Positions 8,340-17,565 are shown, numbered from the stretch's first letter. The stretch: 64,000 nt of DNA from Metasolibacillus meyeri (GCF_003049505.1 NZ_PYWN01000023.1:1-64000); one strand, 5' to 3'. Numbers and translations are program-made. Notes: generated by a model not told the origin, from the letters alone.

Positions 8340-8697
8340 TTCTTAACCTCCAATTTTAAAATTATATATATCATACCAAAAAAATGAAAAAATGTATTTG
8401 TGCATTACAGGTTTCGATGTAGTGTTATTCCAATTAAAGTGAATGTATTGTATGATGAGTAACTCTAAAGTTGAAATAGAGGACAAAGGTTTTTAGGTTT
8501 TAGAAGTATCTATAAATGGATTTACTATTGATACAAAGCTACCATGAACTCATAAAATTTATTCTAATTAAAGTGGAATACCAGACATTCATGTAAACAA
8601 GGGTGTCTGGTATTTTTGTATTTTCAATCACGATATTTCAAAATCCGAAAATGAAGACTATAATATATCATAATTATATAGAGTAAGGAGGAACTAA
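8340..8697. other. Gene-free interval with 22-bp direct repeats and a terminator
   Basis: No gene is supported. A 22-base sequence at 8425-8446 (centred on AATTAAAGTG) recurs at 8559-8580 with three differences, and the second copy runs into a strong terminator. The interval may hold a short transcript or attenuated leader upstream of the CBS-domain gene. TATAAT at 8659-8664 is a likely -10 element of that gene, without a clear -35. Confidence 0.5.
8577..8619 (+). terminator. Strong intrinsic terminator with no gene directly upstream
   Basis: AATACCAGACA (8577-8587) pairs perfectly with TGTCTGGTATT (8604-8614), followed by TTTTG. The nearest plus-strand gene ends nearly 900 bases upstream and has its own hairpin. 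Confidence 0.8.
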
Positions 8698-9396
8698 ATG
8701 TCTACGAACTCGGATCGTTTTATAACTGCATTTAATCGGATTGATCATACATTGCGTGAAATTGCTGATGTAAAAGAGTTTATGCCCTTTTATCGTCTGC
8801 TTGACAGAGCACGTAGAAAAAATCCACTTGTACAAAAATATGAAGATGATTTACGTGCATATGCAGATTTGCGCAATGCCATTGTGCATCATCGGACATC
8901 AATTGAATTTGTTATAGCCGAGCCACATATACAGGTTGTTGAAGAAATCGAGGCAATTGACACGGCATTGGCGAAGCCGAAGCTGGTTGGACAACTATTT
9001 CGTAAACGTGTAACCATGTTTCAGACAACAGATTCACTTACATATATGCTGAAAATTATTCGTAAGCGCAAATATACGCAATTTCCTGTATATACAGGAC
9101 AACAATTTCAAGGGTTGATTACGACGGTTGGTATAACGAATTGGCTTGCTACATCTATGGGAAAAGAAAATTGGTCAAAACATGTGACTTTGCAGGATAT
9201 TTTATTTCATGAAAAAAAGCTTAAAAATTATAAGTTTATTAGCAAGTCCATGACGATTTATGAGGCGGAGGAAATCTTCAAAGAAGGGGTGGAGCGCGGG
9301 CAACGTTATGAAGCGCTCCTGATTACAGAGCATGGTCGCCCGCACCAAAAGCTAATTGGTATGGTGACGCCTATTGATATTATGAAAGTAGATTAA
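8698..9396 (+). CDS. CBS-domain protein with HEPN-like N-terminal region
   Basis: A 232-residue protein. Residues about 1-85 are helical and contain LRNAIVHH (about 60-67), matching the RNxxxH-type signature of HEPN domains. Residues about 95-232 look like a CBS domain pair, with FPVYTG...GLITTVGITNWL in the first and ALLITE...LIGMVTPIDIM in the second. CBS pairs bind adenine nucleotides such as AMP, ATP or c-di-AMP. HEPN domains are often RNases, but the catalytic role is not shown here. Ribosome site AAGGAGG precedes ATG 8698. Its stop overlaps that of the converging DUF421 gene by four bases. Confidence 0.75.
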   Translation: MSTNSDRFITAFNRIDHTLREIADVKEFMPFYRLLDRARRKNPLVQKYEDDLRAYADLRNAIVHHRTSIEFVIAEPHIQVVEEIEAIDTALAKPKLVGQLFRKRVTMFQTTDSLTYMLKIIRKRKYTQFPVYTGQQFQGLITTVGITNWLATSMGKENWSKHVTLQDILFHEKKLKNYKFISKSMTIYEAEEIFKEGVERGQRYEALLITEHGRPHQKLIGMVTPIDIMKVD

Positions 9397-10094
9397 GCAT
9401 TTTCTTTTAAGCTTACATAAAGAGAGTGGTCTTCTAATACTTGTGCAAAAAGAACATGCTCGACCGCATCAATCTTTTTATTGCGAAGCTTTCTTAGTAA
9501 CCATTCTTCCGTTAAATCGAGCTGACGTAAGTTATGATGGATAATATGTCCGTTGGAAATAACCCCTGTTGGCATACAGAGTGGAGGGGTTAAATTAGCC
9601 TGTGTATCCTTTTTAGTCGCACCAGTAAAGGATGGCTTTTTCATGACACTGAGCTCCCCATTTGTTTCAAAAATGGCGTAGGCAACTTCATTGATGGAAA
9701 AAATACTTTGTTCACGTAACAACATCATTAATTCATCTAAATGAAGTCGGGCTTTTTTTAATTCTTTTTCAGAAATCACACCATTTTGGATAAGGATAAT
9801 AGGCTTATCATCAACAATTACACGTACCTTTGAGGATCTTAAAGCAATAGCGCTCAGTAAAATGGTTAAAATGGACCACCAAATAAGGGAAATCATACCG
9901 TCCCAAAAAGGAGTCTCTTTTTGAGAGGATATTTCACCTGCGATAGAGCCAAAGGTGATGCCTGTTGTATAGTGGAAAAACGTTAATTGGCTCAATTGCT
10001 TTTTGCCGATAATTCTAGCTAAAATGAGCAGGGCAATAAAAGTAACCGTTGTGCGGAACATCATTTCCCAAAAATTAATCTCGCCTAAGTCCAT
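9393..10094 (-). CDS. DUF421 (YetF/YdfR-like) membrane protein
   Basis: A 233-residue protein with three N-terminal hydrophobic segments (about residues 10-80) and a cytoplasmic C-terminal part containing the DUF421 core (PIILIQNGVISEKEL at about 99-113 and an ELMMLLRE segment). In B. subtilis relatives belong to the sporulation or stress set, but their function is unknown. ATG at 10094 lies eight bases after AAGGAG; GTG at 10103 would overlap this site. It starts 71 bases from the divergent MFS gene. Confidence 0.83.
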   Translation of the reverse strand: MDLGEINFWEMMFRTTVTFIALLILARIIGKKQLSQLTFFHYTTGITFGSIAGEISSQKETPFWDGMISLIWWSILTILLSAIALRSSKVRVIVDDKPIILIQNGVISEKELKKARLHLDELMMLLREQSIFSINEVAYAIFETNGELSVMKKPSFTGATKKDTQANLTPPLCMPTGVISNGHIIHHNLRQLDLTEEWLLRKLRNKKIDAVEHVLFAQVLEDHSLYVSLKENA

Positions 10095-10165
10095 GTGTAT
10101 CACTCCTTAGTACATAGCATGAGCGAAAAGTATGTATGCTATACAAGCATAGAAAGCGTGAATTT

Positions 10166-11371
10166 ATGAATACAACTGAAAAATATAACCAACCTATTTA
10201 TGCAATGATGGTTGCAATTGGTGTTTGCCATTTAATTAACGATACAATGCAGTCTGTTGTACCTGCGATGTTTCCACTTTTAGTGGATGGTTTAGGGTTA
10301 ACGTTTACACAATTAGGGTTGATTTCCTTTGTGTTGAATATGTTTGCTTCCGTTTTACAGCCTGTTGTCGGGTTTATTACAGATAAAAAGCCGATGCCAT
10401 ACGCTTTACCAATCGGTATGATTAGCTCCTTTATCGGTGTAGCGATGCTTATTTTAGCGCATAGCTACTGGGTGATTTTAGTAGCTGTTTTGTTTTTAGG
10501 ACTTGGTTCAGCCATCTTCCACCCTGAAGGTTCACGTGTGTCTTATATGACTGCTGGAACGAAGCGCGGCTTGGCACAGTCAATTTATCAAGTAGGAGGC
10601 AACTCTGGGCAAGCATTAGCACCATTGATTAGCGCTTTTATTCTGTTACCATTTGGTATGAAGGGGGCTTCCATTGTGTTAGCCTTATCTGCAATTGGTA
10701 TTGCGATGCTGACAAAAATTGCAGGCTGGTATAAGGCACAGCTAGAGGAAGAGAAGTTATCAAAGGTCAAGCGTCAGTTGATTTCATCTCTACCACCATT
10801 GACGAAGAAGCAAGTCACAATGGCGTTGGCATTATTGCTTATTATTATTTTTGCGCGCTCCTTTTATACGACAAATATGACGAGCTTTTATATATTTTAC
10901 TTAGTGGAAGAGTATGGATTAACGATTCCAGTTGGACAAGTTTTTATTTTTATCTTTATGGCTTGCGGTGTTGTCGGGACATTTTTAGGAGGTCCTTTGT
11001 CCGATCGAATTGGACGTAAAAATGTGATTGTGCTATCAGTTGTCGTACCAATACCATTTTGCTTAGTGCTACCATATGTACCATTATGGCTTGTGCTTGT
11101 GTTGTTAATCGTGATTGGTACGCTGCTTATGATTAGCTTCTCTGTAATGGTTGTTTATGCACAGGAGCTTGTGCCAACTAAAATTGGCACGATGGCAGGA
11201 CTAACGGTAGGTCTATCATTTGGCATGGGGGCAATTGGTGCGGTTGCAACAGGTAAGCTAATGGATTTATACGGCATTGCACCGACAATTATAGCTGTCT
11301 CTTGCTTATCTGTCTTGTTGCTTGTGGCGTTTTTCTTGCCGAAGGATAAAGCGATGAATGTTGCTATATAA
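10166..11371 (+). CDS. Major facilitator superfamily transporter (Fsr-like)
   Basis: About 401 residues with twelve predicted membrane segments. The opening (CHLINDTMQSVVPAMFPLL) and the central GPLSDRIGRKN loop resemble the fosmidomycin-resistance (Fsr) branch of drug efflux transporters. By family it exports small molecules with proton antiport; no substrate is shown. The start is uncertain: ATG 10166 fits the family N-terminus, while an in-frame ATG at 10136 adds ten basic residues, and neither has a strong ribosome site. Confidence 0.8.
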   Translation: MNTTEKYNQPIYAMMVAIGVCHLINDTMQSVVPAMFPLLVDGLGLTFTQLGLISFVLNMFASVLQPVVGFITDKKPMPYALPIGMISSFIGVAMLILAHSYWVILVAVLFLGLGSAIFHPEGSRVSYMTAGTKRGLAQSIYQVGGNSGQALAPLISAFILLPFGMKGASIVLALSAIGIAMLTKIAGWYKAQLEEEKLSKVKRQLISSLPPLTKKQVTMALALLLIIIFARSFYTTNMTSFYIFYLVEEYGLTIPVGQVFIFIFMACGVVGTFLGGPLSDRIGRKNVIVLSVVVPIPFCLVLPYVPLWLVLVLLIVIGTLLMISFSVMVVYAQELVPTKIGTMAGLTVGLSFGMGAIGAVATGKLMDLYGIAPTIIAVSCLSVLLLVAFFLPKDKAMNVAI

Positions 11372-11437
11372 ATCGTTTTCAATATAGGAAAAATACTGTT
11401 CGTTAATGCGGGGATAAATAGAGGAGATATTAATATA

Positions 11438-11590
11438 TTGGATAAACATCTTCAAAGTGTTAAGGAGAAAGAAAACACTAAGAGGCTACCTAAAAAGTTA
11501 AAATCACTTCTGAACAATAAGGAATTGAGTTTGAAAATTGAAACGAAGGCTTTAAAGTACTTAATAACAAAACAACAAATGGCTGTCTGA
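11438..11590 (+). CDS. Possible small basic protein (uncertain)
   Basis: A 50-codon frame starting with TTG, preceded by GAGGAG eleven bases upstream, encodes a lysine-rich helical peptide rich in KEK and LKSLL segments. Its last codons run into the terminator hairpin at 11581-11622. No family is recognised. It could be a remnant or chance frame; the ribosome site spacing is long. Confidence 0.25.
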   Translation: MDKHLQSVKEKENTKRLPKKLKSLLNNKELSLKIETKALKYLITKQQMAV

Positions 11591-11624
11591 AAAGAGGCGC
11601 GCTAGCCTGCTTTTTAGACAGCCC
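11581..11624. terminator. Terminator hairpin between converging genes
   Basis: GGCTGTCT (11581-11588) pairs with AGACAGCC (11615-11622), with a partly paired loop. It lies between the plus-strand MFS region and the 3' end of the minus-strand stress protein gene. The T-run is weak on both sides. Confidence 0.55.
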
Positions 11625-11632
11625 TATTGTGT

Positions 11633-12319
11633 TTAACGAGTTAATGATGGTCTGCATTCTAATGGAATGACATGAGGGTTTGTTACTACCCCTTCGACGA
11701 TGTCCAATTCATTCATTTTGCGCTCATAAGTGAATTTGAAAATGCCATTGTCGAAATCAGTGCCAATCTCCTTGAAGAAAATTCCTTCAATAGAGGCGAA
11801 TTTTGGACAAGTGAAGGCTACTTTATATTCTTCGTTGTCACGAATTAAGTAAGCGCGAACACCCTTTTCGTAAATATCAAATGATTCATCCTCTGTTGGA
11901 CGTTTTACAGCGACGATATGGAAATCAACAAATGGAATCTCACGCAATAAGACGTTTAAGAAGGAACCTTTTGTGATTTCCTCCCAGCGGCTTTGCGCGC
12001 TTTGCCCTACAATAATTTGTGTAATATTGTGTTGCATAGCTACTTCGGTAATAACTTTGTGGATTGGTAGTCTTTCGTTATCACGGATAATAAATTCTTC
12101 AACTTCTAATTCATTCGTCAATTGCTGCCAATGCTCAATGTAACCTGATTTTTCTGCATCGAAGGCGTCGATTGGCTTGGCATCAACTGTTAAAACATAT
12201 AGAGGACAGTCAAGTAATGTCGCGAGCTTATGTCCTCGACGGATTAGACGTTCACCATTAAGTCCGTAATACACACAAACTAAAATACTTTCGTCCATTC
12301 TGCTTTTAACATGCTTCAT
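11633..12319 (-). CDS. Universal stress (KdpD-type UspA) domain protein
   Basis: About 228 residues. Residues about 8-135 match the universal-stress-protein domain found inside KdpD potassium sensors: ILVCVYYGLNGERLIRRG near the start and the nucleotide-loop segment IIVGQSAQSRWEE near 103-115. There is no kinase domain, so it is a stand-alone Usp protein with a C-terminal extension of about 80 residues of unknown role. ATG 12319 follows AGAGGTG; upstream codons have no ribosome site. A long leader with GC-richer inverted repeats precedes it. A link to potassium or sodium homeostasis is suggested by the divergent mrp operon but not shown. Confidence 0.78.
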   Translation of the reverse strand: MKHVKSRMDESILVCVYYGLNGERLIRRGHKLATLLDCPLYVLTVDAKPIDAFDAEKSGYIEHWQQLTNELEVEEFIIRDNERLPIHKVITEVAMQHNITQIIVGQSAQSRWEEITKGSFLNVLLREIPFVDFHIVAVKRPTEDESFDIYEKGVRAYLIRDNEEYKVAFTCPKFASIEGIFFKEIGTDFDNGIFKFTYERKMNELDIVEGVVTNPHVIPLECRPSLTR

Positions 12320-12429
12320 GATGATTTTGCACCTCTTTATTATATTTGTAAACACGACACTCAAGTCATCCATTTTGAAAAACCTAGTATCCATTACGCC
12401 CTGGCTAACTTTAGTCAAGATTTTTTCGG

Positions 12430-12565
12430 ATTCACGATTTCAAAATATGTGACATCCGCTAGAGGCTTTGAGCCAAAACGGTGTGGGTCACTCAGTCGTC
12501 GTACTCTTAAACTGAGTACCGCTTTATCAGCAAGTGGCTAAGCACCTGCTGAATGAAATACTAAT
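12430..12565 (-). other. Unassigned structured leader candidate
   Basis: A GC-richer island between divergent genes. Read on the minus strand it contains CAGCA-14-TGCTG (12533-12556), ACTCAG paired with CTGAGT (about 12491-12518) and GGCT-CAA-AGCC (about 12463-12473). These nested repeats suggest a folded leader RNA of the stress-protein gene. It does not match the consensus of riboswitch classes I can check by eye. The remainder of 12320-12922 shows no gene. Confidence 0.4.
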
Positions 12566-12860
12566 TTAGCATTTATATTGCCACTTAATTTTCTACTGAA
12601 TCTAGATAAATGAGCGAATATCGAAGCCATTACAGTGCATTCTGTCATATTCTATTGTATACTTTTCTTATATGATGCATTTTTGACTTGTTAAGGGCAC
12701 TGTGTATTAAAATATCATTTTGACTGAAATAATTGTGTTCTTTATGACACACTATTATGCTATGAGTTGTACCGTTAGTCAAGTGAATTGGTAACAAATT
12801 GCTTTAAGTTATAATTGTCAAAATATTAATGGATAAAAAATATGTTTTTTAGCAAAGCTT

Positions 12861-12888
12861 TTGTTAAAGATTATGTAGCCATTATTAT
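12861..12888 (+). promoter_or_regulatory. Candidate promoter of the mrp operon
   Basis: TTGTTA (12861-12866) and TATTAT (12883-12888) are spaced by sixteen bases, 34 bases upstream of the mrpA start. An alternative -10, TATAGT, lies three bases further on. Confidence 0.45.
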
Positions 12889-12922
12889 AGTGCATTAGTT
12901 TGAATTTGGGAGGTTTTGGCGT

Positions 12923-15325
12923 ATGATTGTTGAACTTGCAATACTTTTACCGTTTATAATGGCGGCTGCTATTCCGTTTATATATAAGCATCTAAAAAAA
13001 GTACATATCGGCTGGCTTGTACTAACTATACCAGTCGTTTTATTTAGTATATTAACTACATATATCCCTCGTATAGCGGATGGACAAACATTTACAAAAA
13101 CTTATGAGTGGATCCCCTCTTTTAACATAAGCTTTACAACCTATTTAGATGGGCTAAGCATGATTTTAAGCTTGCTTATTACTGGTGTTGGTAGCTTAGT
13201 CATTTTGTACTCAATTTTTTATTTATCAACGAAGGAATCACTTCACCACTTTTATTGCTATTTATTGCTTTTCATGGGAGCAATGTTAGGCGTTGTTTTT
13301 TCAGATCATTTAATGGTGCTCTATGCATTTTGGGAGCTGACAAGCGTATCGTCATTTTTACTTATTGCCTTCTGGCACCATCGTAAAGCTTCACGTGCTG
13401 GTGCACGCAAAGCGATGACGATTACTGTAACAGGTGGCGTTGCCATGCTTGCAGGCTTTTTAACTTTATATACGATTGCAGGAACATTTAGCATACGCGA
13501 ATTAATTGCTAATGTAGACATGATTCAAGAGCATGCGTTATTTATTCCAGCCATGCTATTAGTCCTTTTAGGCGCTTTTACAAAATCAGCGCAATTCCCA
13601 TTCCATATTTGGCTGCCAGATGCAATGGAAGCACCAACACCTGTTAGTGCTTATTTGCACTCAGCTACGATGGTAAAGGCAGGTATTTATTTAGTTGCCC
13701 GTATGTCACCTGTTTTTGGCGGGCATGAAGTGTGGTTTTGGACGGTGGCTGGCGTTGGTATCATCACACTGTTCTGGGGCTCATTTAATGCGGTACGTCA
13801 ATTCGATTTAAAGGCACTTCTAGCGTACTCTACAGTTAGTCAGCTTGGTTTGATTATGTCGCTGTTTGGTCTTGGCTCTGCTGCACATGCACTTGGCTAC
13901 AGCCAAGAATCATTAATTTATACGCAGGCAACTTTTGCTGCGCTCTTCCACTTAATTAATCATTCAACATTTAAAGGAGCGCTCTTTATGATGGTCGGTA
14001 TTGTTGACCATGAGGTAGGGACGCGCGATATTCGCCGACTTGGTGGACTGATGGCCTTAATGCCGTTTACATTTACAATTGCTGTTATCGGAAGTATGTC
14101 GATGGCAGGTTTACCACCGTTCAATGGTTTCTTAAGTAAAGAGATGTTCTTTAAAGCAACAGTGGATATTTTGCAGTTAAATATTTTTTCTGTTGAGAGC
14201 TTTGGCTTTATATTCCCAGTTGTTGCATGGACGGCAAGTGTCTTCACGTTCGTTTATTGTGTCATTATCGTGGGTCGAACATTTTTCGGCAAGCTTCAAC
14301 CAGATCGCTTGGAAAAGCCACCACATGAAGCACCAATCGGCATGTTGATTTCGCCGTTTGTGTTAGTGGCTTTTGTTATTGGAATTTTCTTCTTCCCAAA
14401 TATTTTAGGGCACTATATTTTAGCGCCAGCAATGCAAAGTATTTACCCTACCTTCCCAGCAGATGAGCTGACGATGAAGATTAGCGCGTTACACGGTTTG
14501 AGTACGGAGCTATTGATGACAATCGGTGTCATCATTATTGGCGTTTTGTTATATCGCTCATTACCAAAATGGCGTGCGGTGTATCAGCTATTCTCGCAAA
14601 AGTATACATTAAATGCTTACTATGAGCGCATCATTGGCTTTAGTGAGTCGAAATCTGGCTGGTTTACTCGTTTATATATGAATGGCAATTTAACATACTA
14701 TTTCATTTATATTTACGTTATATTCGTTTCCATTGTGGCAGGCTATTTTGTATTGAGTGATGCATTTGTTTGGAGTCCAGCAAATGATTCCGCTGTGGAG
14801 TATTATGAGCTTATTTTACTGTTCATTATGGTGTTTGCTGCTGTCGCGCTGTTATTTGCAAAAGGACGTATTACCACTGTGCTATTAAACGGTGTACTTG
14901 GTTACTCTGTTGCCTTTTTCTTTGTTGTCTTTCGTGCACCAGATTTAGCGTTGACACAGCTTGTTGTAGAGTCTGTAACAACAGCATTATTCCTATTGTG
15001 CTTTAAGTTTTTACCTGATTTAACGAAGGAAAATGTGTCGCGTGCAGTGAAATTTTCGAAAGCTACGATTTCGATTTTTGTCGGAGCAACAGTGACACTT
15101 GTCGGACTAACTGTTTTACATTACGAAAAATTTGAGCCAATTTCGGCTTATTTTGAGGATTCCTACAATTTGGCTGGCGGGAAAAATATCGTCAATACGA
15201 TTTTAGGTGATTTTCGAGCATTCGATACGATGCTTGAGGTTGTTGTGTTATTTATCGCTGGTTTAGGTATTTATTCGTTGATTAAGTTAAAAGCCAAGAA
15301 GGGAGAGTCGGACATTGAAAATTAA
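12923..15325 (+). CDS. mrpA: Na+/H+ antiporter subunit MrpA
   Basis: An 800-residue subunit of the seven-protein Mrp monovalent cation/proton antiporter, homologous to NuoL of complex I. About twenty membrane segments are present, with the conserved LYAFWELTSVSSFLLI helix near residues 133-148 (containing the key glutamate) and a TKSAQFPFHIWLPDAMEAPTPVSA-type stretch near 220-243. The C-terminal part (from about residue 600) carries the extra MrpA/MbhD-like segment. Ribosome site GGGAGG precedes ATG 12923. It starts the operon and overlaps mrpB by eleven bases. The complex exports Na+ in exchange for protons, giving salt and alkali tolerance. Confidence 0.96.
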   Translation: MIVELAILLPFIMAAAIPFIYKHLKKVHIGWLVLTIPVVLFSILTTYIPRIADGQTFTKTYEWIPSFNISFTTYLDGLSMILSLLITGVGSLVILYSIFYLSTKESLHHFYCYLLLFMGAMLGVVFSDHLMVLYAFWELTSVSSFLLIAFWHHRKASRAGARKAMTITVTGGVAMLAGFLTLYTIAGTFSIRELIANVDMIQEHALFIPAMLLVLLGAFTKSAQFPFHIWLPDAMEAPTPVSAYLHSATMVKAGIYLVARMSPVFGGHEVWFWTVAGVGIITLFWGSFNAVRQFDLKALLAYSTVSQLGLIMSLFGLGSAAHALGYSQESLIYTQATFAALFHLINHSTFKGALFMMVGIVDHEVGTRDIRRLGGLMALMPFTFTIAVIGSMSMAGLPPFNGFLSKEMFFKATVDILQLNIFSVESFGFIFPVVAWTASVFTFVYCVIIVGRTFFGKLQPDRLEKPPHEAPIGMLISPFVLVAFVIGIFFFPNILGHYILAPAMQSIYPTFPADELTMKISALHGLSTELLMTIGVIIIGVLLYRSLPKWRAVYQLFSQKYTLNAYYERIIGFSESKSGWFTRLYMNGNLTYYFIYIYVIFVSIVAGYFVLSDAFVWSPANDSAVEYYELILLFIMVFAAVALLFAKGRITTVLLNGVLGYSVAFFFVVFRAPDLALTQLVVESVTTALFLLCFKFLPDLTKENVSRAVKFSKATISIFVGATVTLVGLTVLHYEKFEPISAYFEDSYNLAGGKNIVNTILGDFRAFDTMLEVVVLFIAGLGIYSLIKLKAKKGESDIEN

Positions 15326-15737
15326 TGATGTTATTTTGCGCACCGTCGTGAAAGCGGTCGTGTTCATTATTTTAACGCTCGGTGTGTATCTCTTCTTTGC
15401 AGGGCATAATGCGCCGGGTGGAGGCTTTATTGGTGGCCTTGTACTCGGCTCGGCTGTCGTTTTACTTTATTTAACATATGATATTGAAACGGTGCATAAG
15501 GGTATGCCGTTTGATTTTAAAAAAGTGGCGGCATTTGGTGTCTTGTTAGCCACAGGAACTGCGGTTGTTTCAATTTTTTTCGATGTACCATTTTTAACGC
15601 AAGCGGACCGTTACTTCAACTTTCCACTGTTAGGTGAAACGCATTTATCTACAGTGATGATTTTTGAAGCTGGTGTGGCATTAACAGTTATTGGTACGCT
15701 TGTGACGATTATTTTAAGTATAAGTGAGGATGAATAG
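15315..15737 (+). CDS. mrpB: Na+/H+ antiporter subunit MrpB
   Basis: A 140-residue membrane subunit with four hydrophobic segments and the family motif NAPGGGFIGGLVLGSA near residues 31-46. The TTG start overlaps the mrpA end; GGGAGAG precedes it. Length matches MrpB of B. subtilis. It is required for assembly and activity of the whole antiporter complex. Confidence 0.94.
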   Translation: MKINDVILRTVVKAVVFIILTLGVYLFFAGHNAPGGGFIGGLVLGSAVVLLYLTYDIETVHKGMPFDFKKVAAFGVLLATGTAVVSIFFDVPFLTQADRYFNFPLLGETHLSTVMIFEAGVALTVIGTLVTIILSISEDE

Positions 15738-15738
15738 T

Positions 15739-16077
15739 ATGGAGTCTTTAATTGTTATATTAGTAGGAATTCTCGTTGCAGTAGCGACCTATTTAATCCT
15801 CTCACGTACTGTTATTCGAGTTATTTTAGGCACTGCTGTTTTATCCCATGCAGTTCATTTGCTTATTTTGTCAGTAGGTGGCTTGAAAAAGGGAGCCGTG
15901 CCGCTGTTAAGTCAATCAGATGGACCATATACAGATGCGCTTCCACAAGCTTTAATTTTAACAGCCATTGTTATTAGCTTTGCTGTTACAGCGTTTGTAT
16001 TAGTCTTGGCATACCGTATGTACAGCACGAATGGAACAGATGATTTCAGCAAGCTAGGGGGATCATCTGATGAATAA
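15739..16077 (+). CDS. mrpC: Na+/H+ antiporter subunit MrpC
   Basis: A 112-residue NuoK-like subunit with three membrane helices, including the typical LTAIVISFAVTAFVLVL segment. ATG 15739 is chosen because GTGAGGA lies eight bases upstream, inside the end of mrpB; an in-frame upstream ATG would overlap mrpB further without a ribosome site. Its end overlaps mrpD by eight bases. Confidence 0.94.
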   Translation: MESLIVILVGILVAVATYLILSRTVIRVILGTAVLSHAVHLLILSVGGLKKGAVPLLSQSDGPYTDALPQALILTAIVISFAVTAFVLVLAYRMYSTNGTDDFSKLGGSSDE

Positions 16078-17551
16078 TATTATTGTATTACCACTTATTA
16101 TCCCTATCGTTACAGCGATTTTCCTTGTTTTTTTACGGCATCATATTCGTTTACAGCGCATTGTTAGCTTAGTAACAGTTATTGCGATTAGTATAATAGC
16201 ATTTATTTTGCTTCTTGAAGTACAGGCAAATGGCATTATGAAAATCGACTTCAGTGGATGGCTGCCACCATTTGGTATTTTATTCGTAGCAGATTCATTT
16301 TCCATAATTCTTGTTTTGACAGCGAATATTATTACAGCAATTTGTTTAATTTATGCCTTTTCAACAATTGGTGAACGTCATGAACGAATGTATTTTTATC
16401 CATTCGTATTGTTCCTTATCGCAGGGGTAAACGGCTCGTTTTTAACAGGTGATATTTTCAATTTATTCGTCTGCTTTGAAGTAATGCTGTTAGCCTCTTA
16501 TGTGCTGGTTGCGTTAGGTGGGGAGAAGTTTCAACTGCGTGAATCATTGAAATATGTACTGATTAATGTAGTGGCTTCATGGATGTTCTTAGTGGCCTTA
16601 GCTTATTTATACGGTACCTTAAAAACATTAAACATGGCACATATTGCCGTGCGTGTTGCAGAAGTAGGGCAAGATCCTGTCTTAACGACGGTTGCGATTT
16701 TATTTTTAATCGTCTTTAGTTTAAAAGCTGGTTTGCTCCTATTTTTCTGGCTACCAGGCTCTTACAGTGCGCCGCCAACAGTTGTCCAAGCTTTGTTTGC
16801 AGCACTTTTAACAAAAGTCGGGATTTACGCATTGTTCCGCACATTCACGCTAATGTTCCCATTGAATACAGATGTAACGCATACGTTAATCGGTGTGATG
16901 GCAGGTATTACAATTGTGCTTGGCTGTTTAGGTGCATTATCAGGTCACGATGTGCGTACAATAGCTGCTTATAATGTCATTATCGGTGTTGGTTTTATTA
17001 TGATTGGACTAGCCGTTGGGACAGAGCAAGCTTTTGCAGGGGCAATTTATTATTTAATTCATGATATGTTTGCCAAAGCATTACTGTTTTTAATTGTCGG
17101 AACGATGGTTTATTTAACGGGCGAAATTATTATAAAAAATATGAATGGGTTAATTCGAAACTATCCTTTATTCGGTTGGATTTACTTTATTGTGATGTGT
17201 GCATTAGCAGGAATTCCACCGCTTAGTGGCTTTATCGGGAAAGTATTAATTGGTCAGCAGGCAGTGGAAGGTGGCTTTTATGTTTTATTAGCAATAGGGT
17301 TTGGTTCAAGTGTGATTGTACTATACTCTTTACTTCGTATTTTCCTAGCAGCATTTTTCGGGGAAACGTCTGTCAGTGAAGAAGACAAAAAGCCTATTCC
17401 AAAAGCAGCGATGGCATCGTTTGTGATGTTGGCGCTTTGTATTGTAGCACTTGGCTTAGGGGCAGAGGGAATTGCGATATATGTAGAGGATGCGGCACGT
17501 ACTTTAGCAAATCCAGCTATTTATATTGAAGCAATTCTAGGAGCTAAGTAG
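16070..17551 (+). CDS. mrpD: Na+/H+ antiporter subunit MrpD
   Basis: A 493-residue NuoM/NuoN-like subunit with about fourteen helices. FVCFEVMLLASYVLVALGG (residues about 134-152) carries the conserved glutamate of helix 5, and LKAGLLLFFWLPGSYSAPP (about 218-236) matches the proton-path lysine region of the family. It overlaps mrpC by eight bases and is followed after fourteen bases by mrpE. Confidence 0.96.
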   Translation: MNNIIVLPLIIPIVTAIFLVFLRHHIRLQRIVSLVTVIAISIIAFILLLEVQANGIMKIDFSGWLPPFGILFVADSFSIILVLTANIITAICLIYAFSTIGERHERMYFYPFVLFLIAGVNGSFLTGDIFNLFVCFEVMLLASYVLVALGGEKFQLRESLKYVLINVVASWMFLVALAYLYGTLKTLNMAHIAVRVAEVGQDPVLTTVAILFLIVFSLKAGLLLFFWLPGSYSAPPTVVQALFAALLTKVGIYALFRTFTLMFPLNTDVTHTLIGVMAGITIVLGCLGALSGHDVRTIAAYNVIIGVGFIMIGLAVGTEQAFAGAIYYLIHDMFAKALLFLIVGTMVYLTGEIIIKNMNGLIRNYPLFGWIYFIVMCALAGIPPLSGFIGKVLIGQQAVEGGFYVLLAIGFGSSVIVLYSLLRIFLAAFFGETSVSEEDKKPIPKAAMASFVMLALCIVALGLGAEGIAIYVEDAARTLANPAIYIEAILGAK

Positions 17552-17565
17552 AAGGAGGGCGTACT

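Noticed and set aside
12311-12541. Plus-strand frame of 76 codons over the Usp leader
   Set aside because: No ribosome site and no family; it crosses the inverted repeats of the leader.
12430-12565. c-di-AMP (ydaO) riboswitch in either orientation
   Set aside because: Some fragments look similar but the required conserved blocks are missing or in the wrong order.
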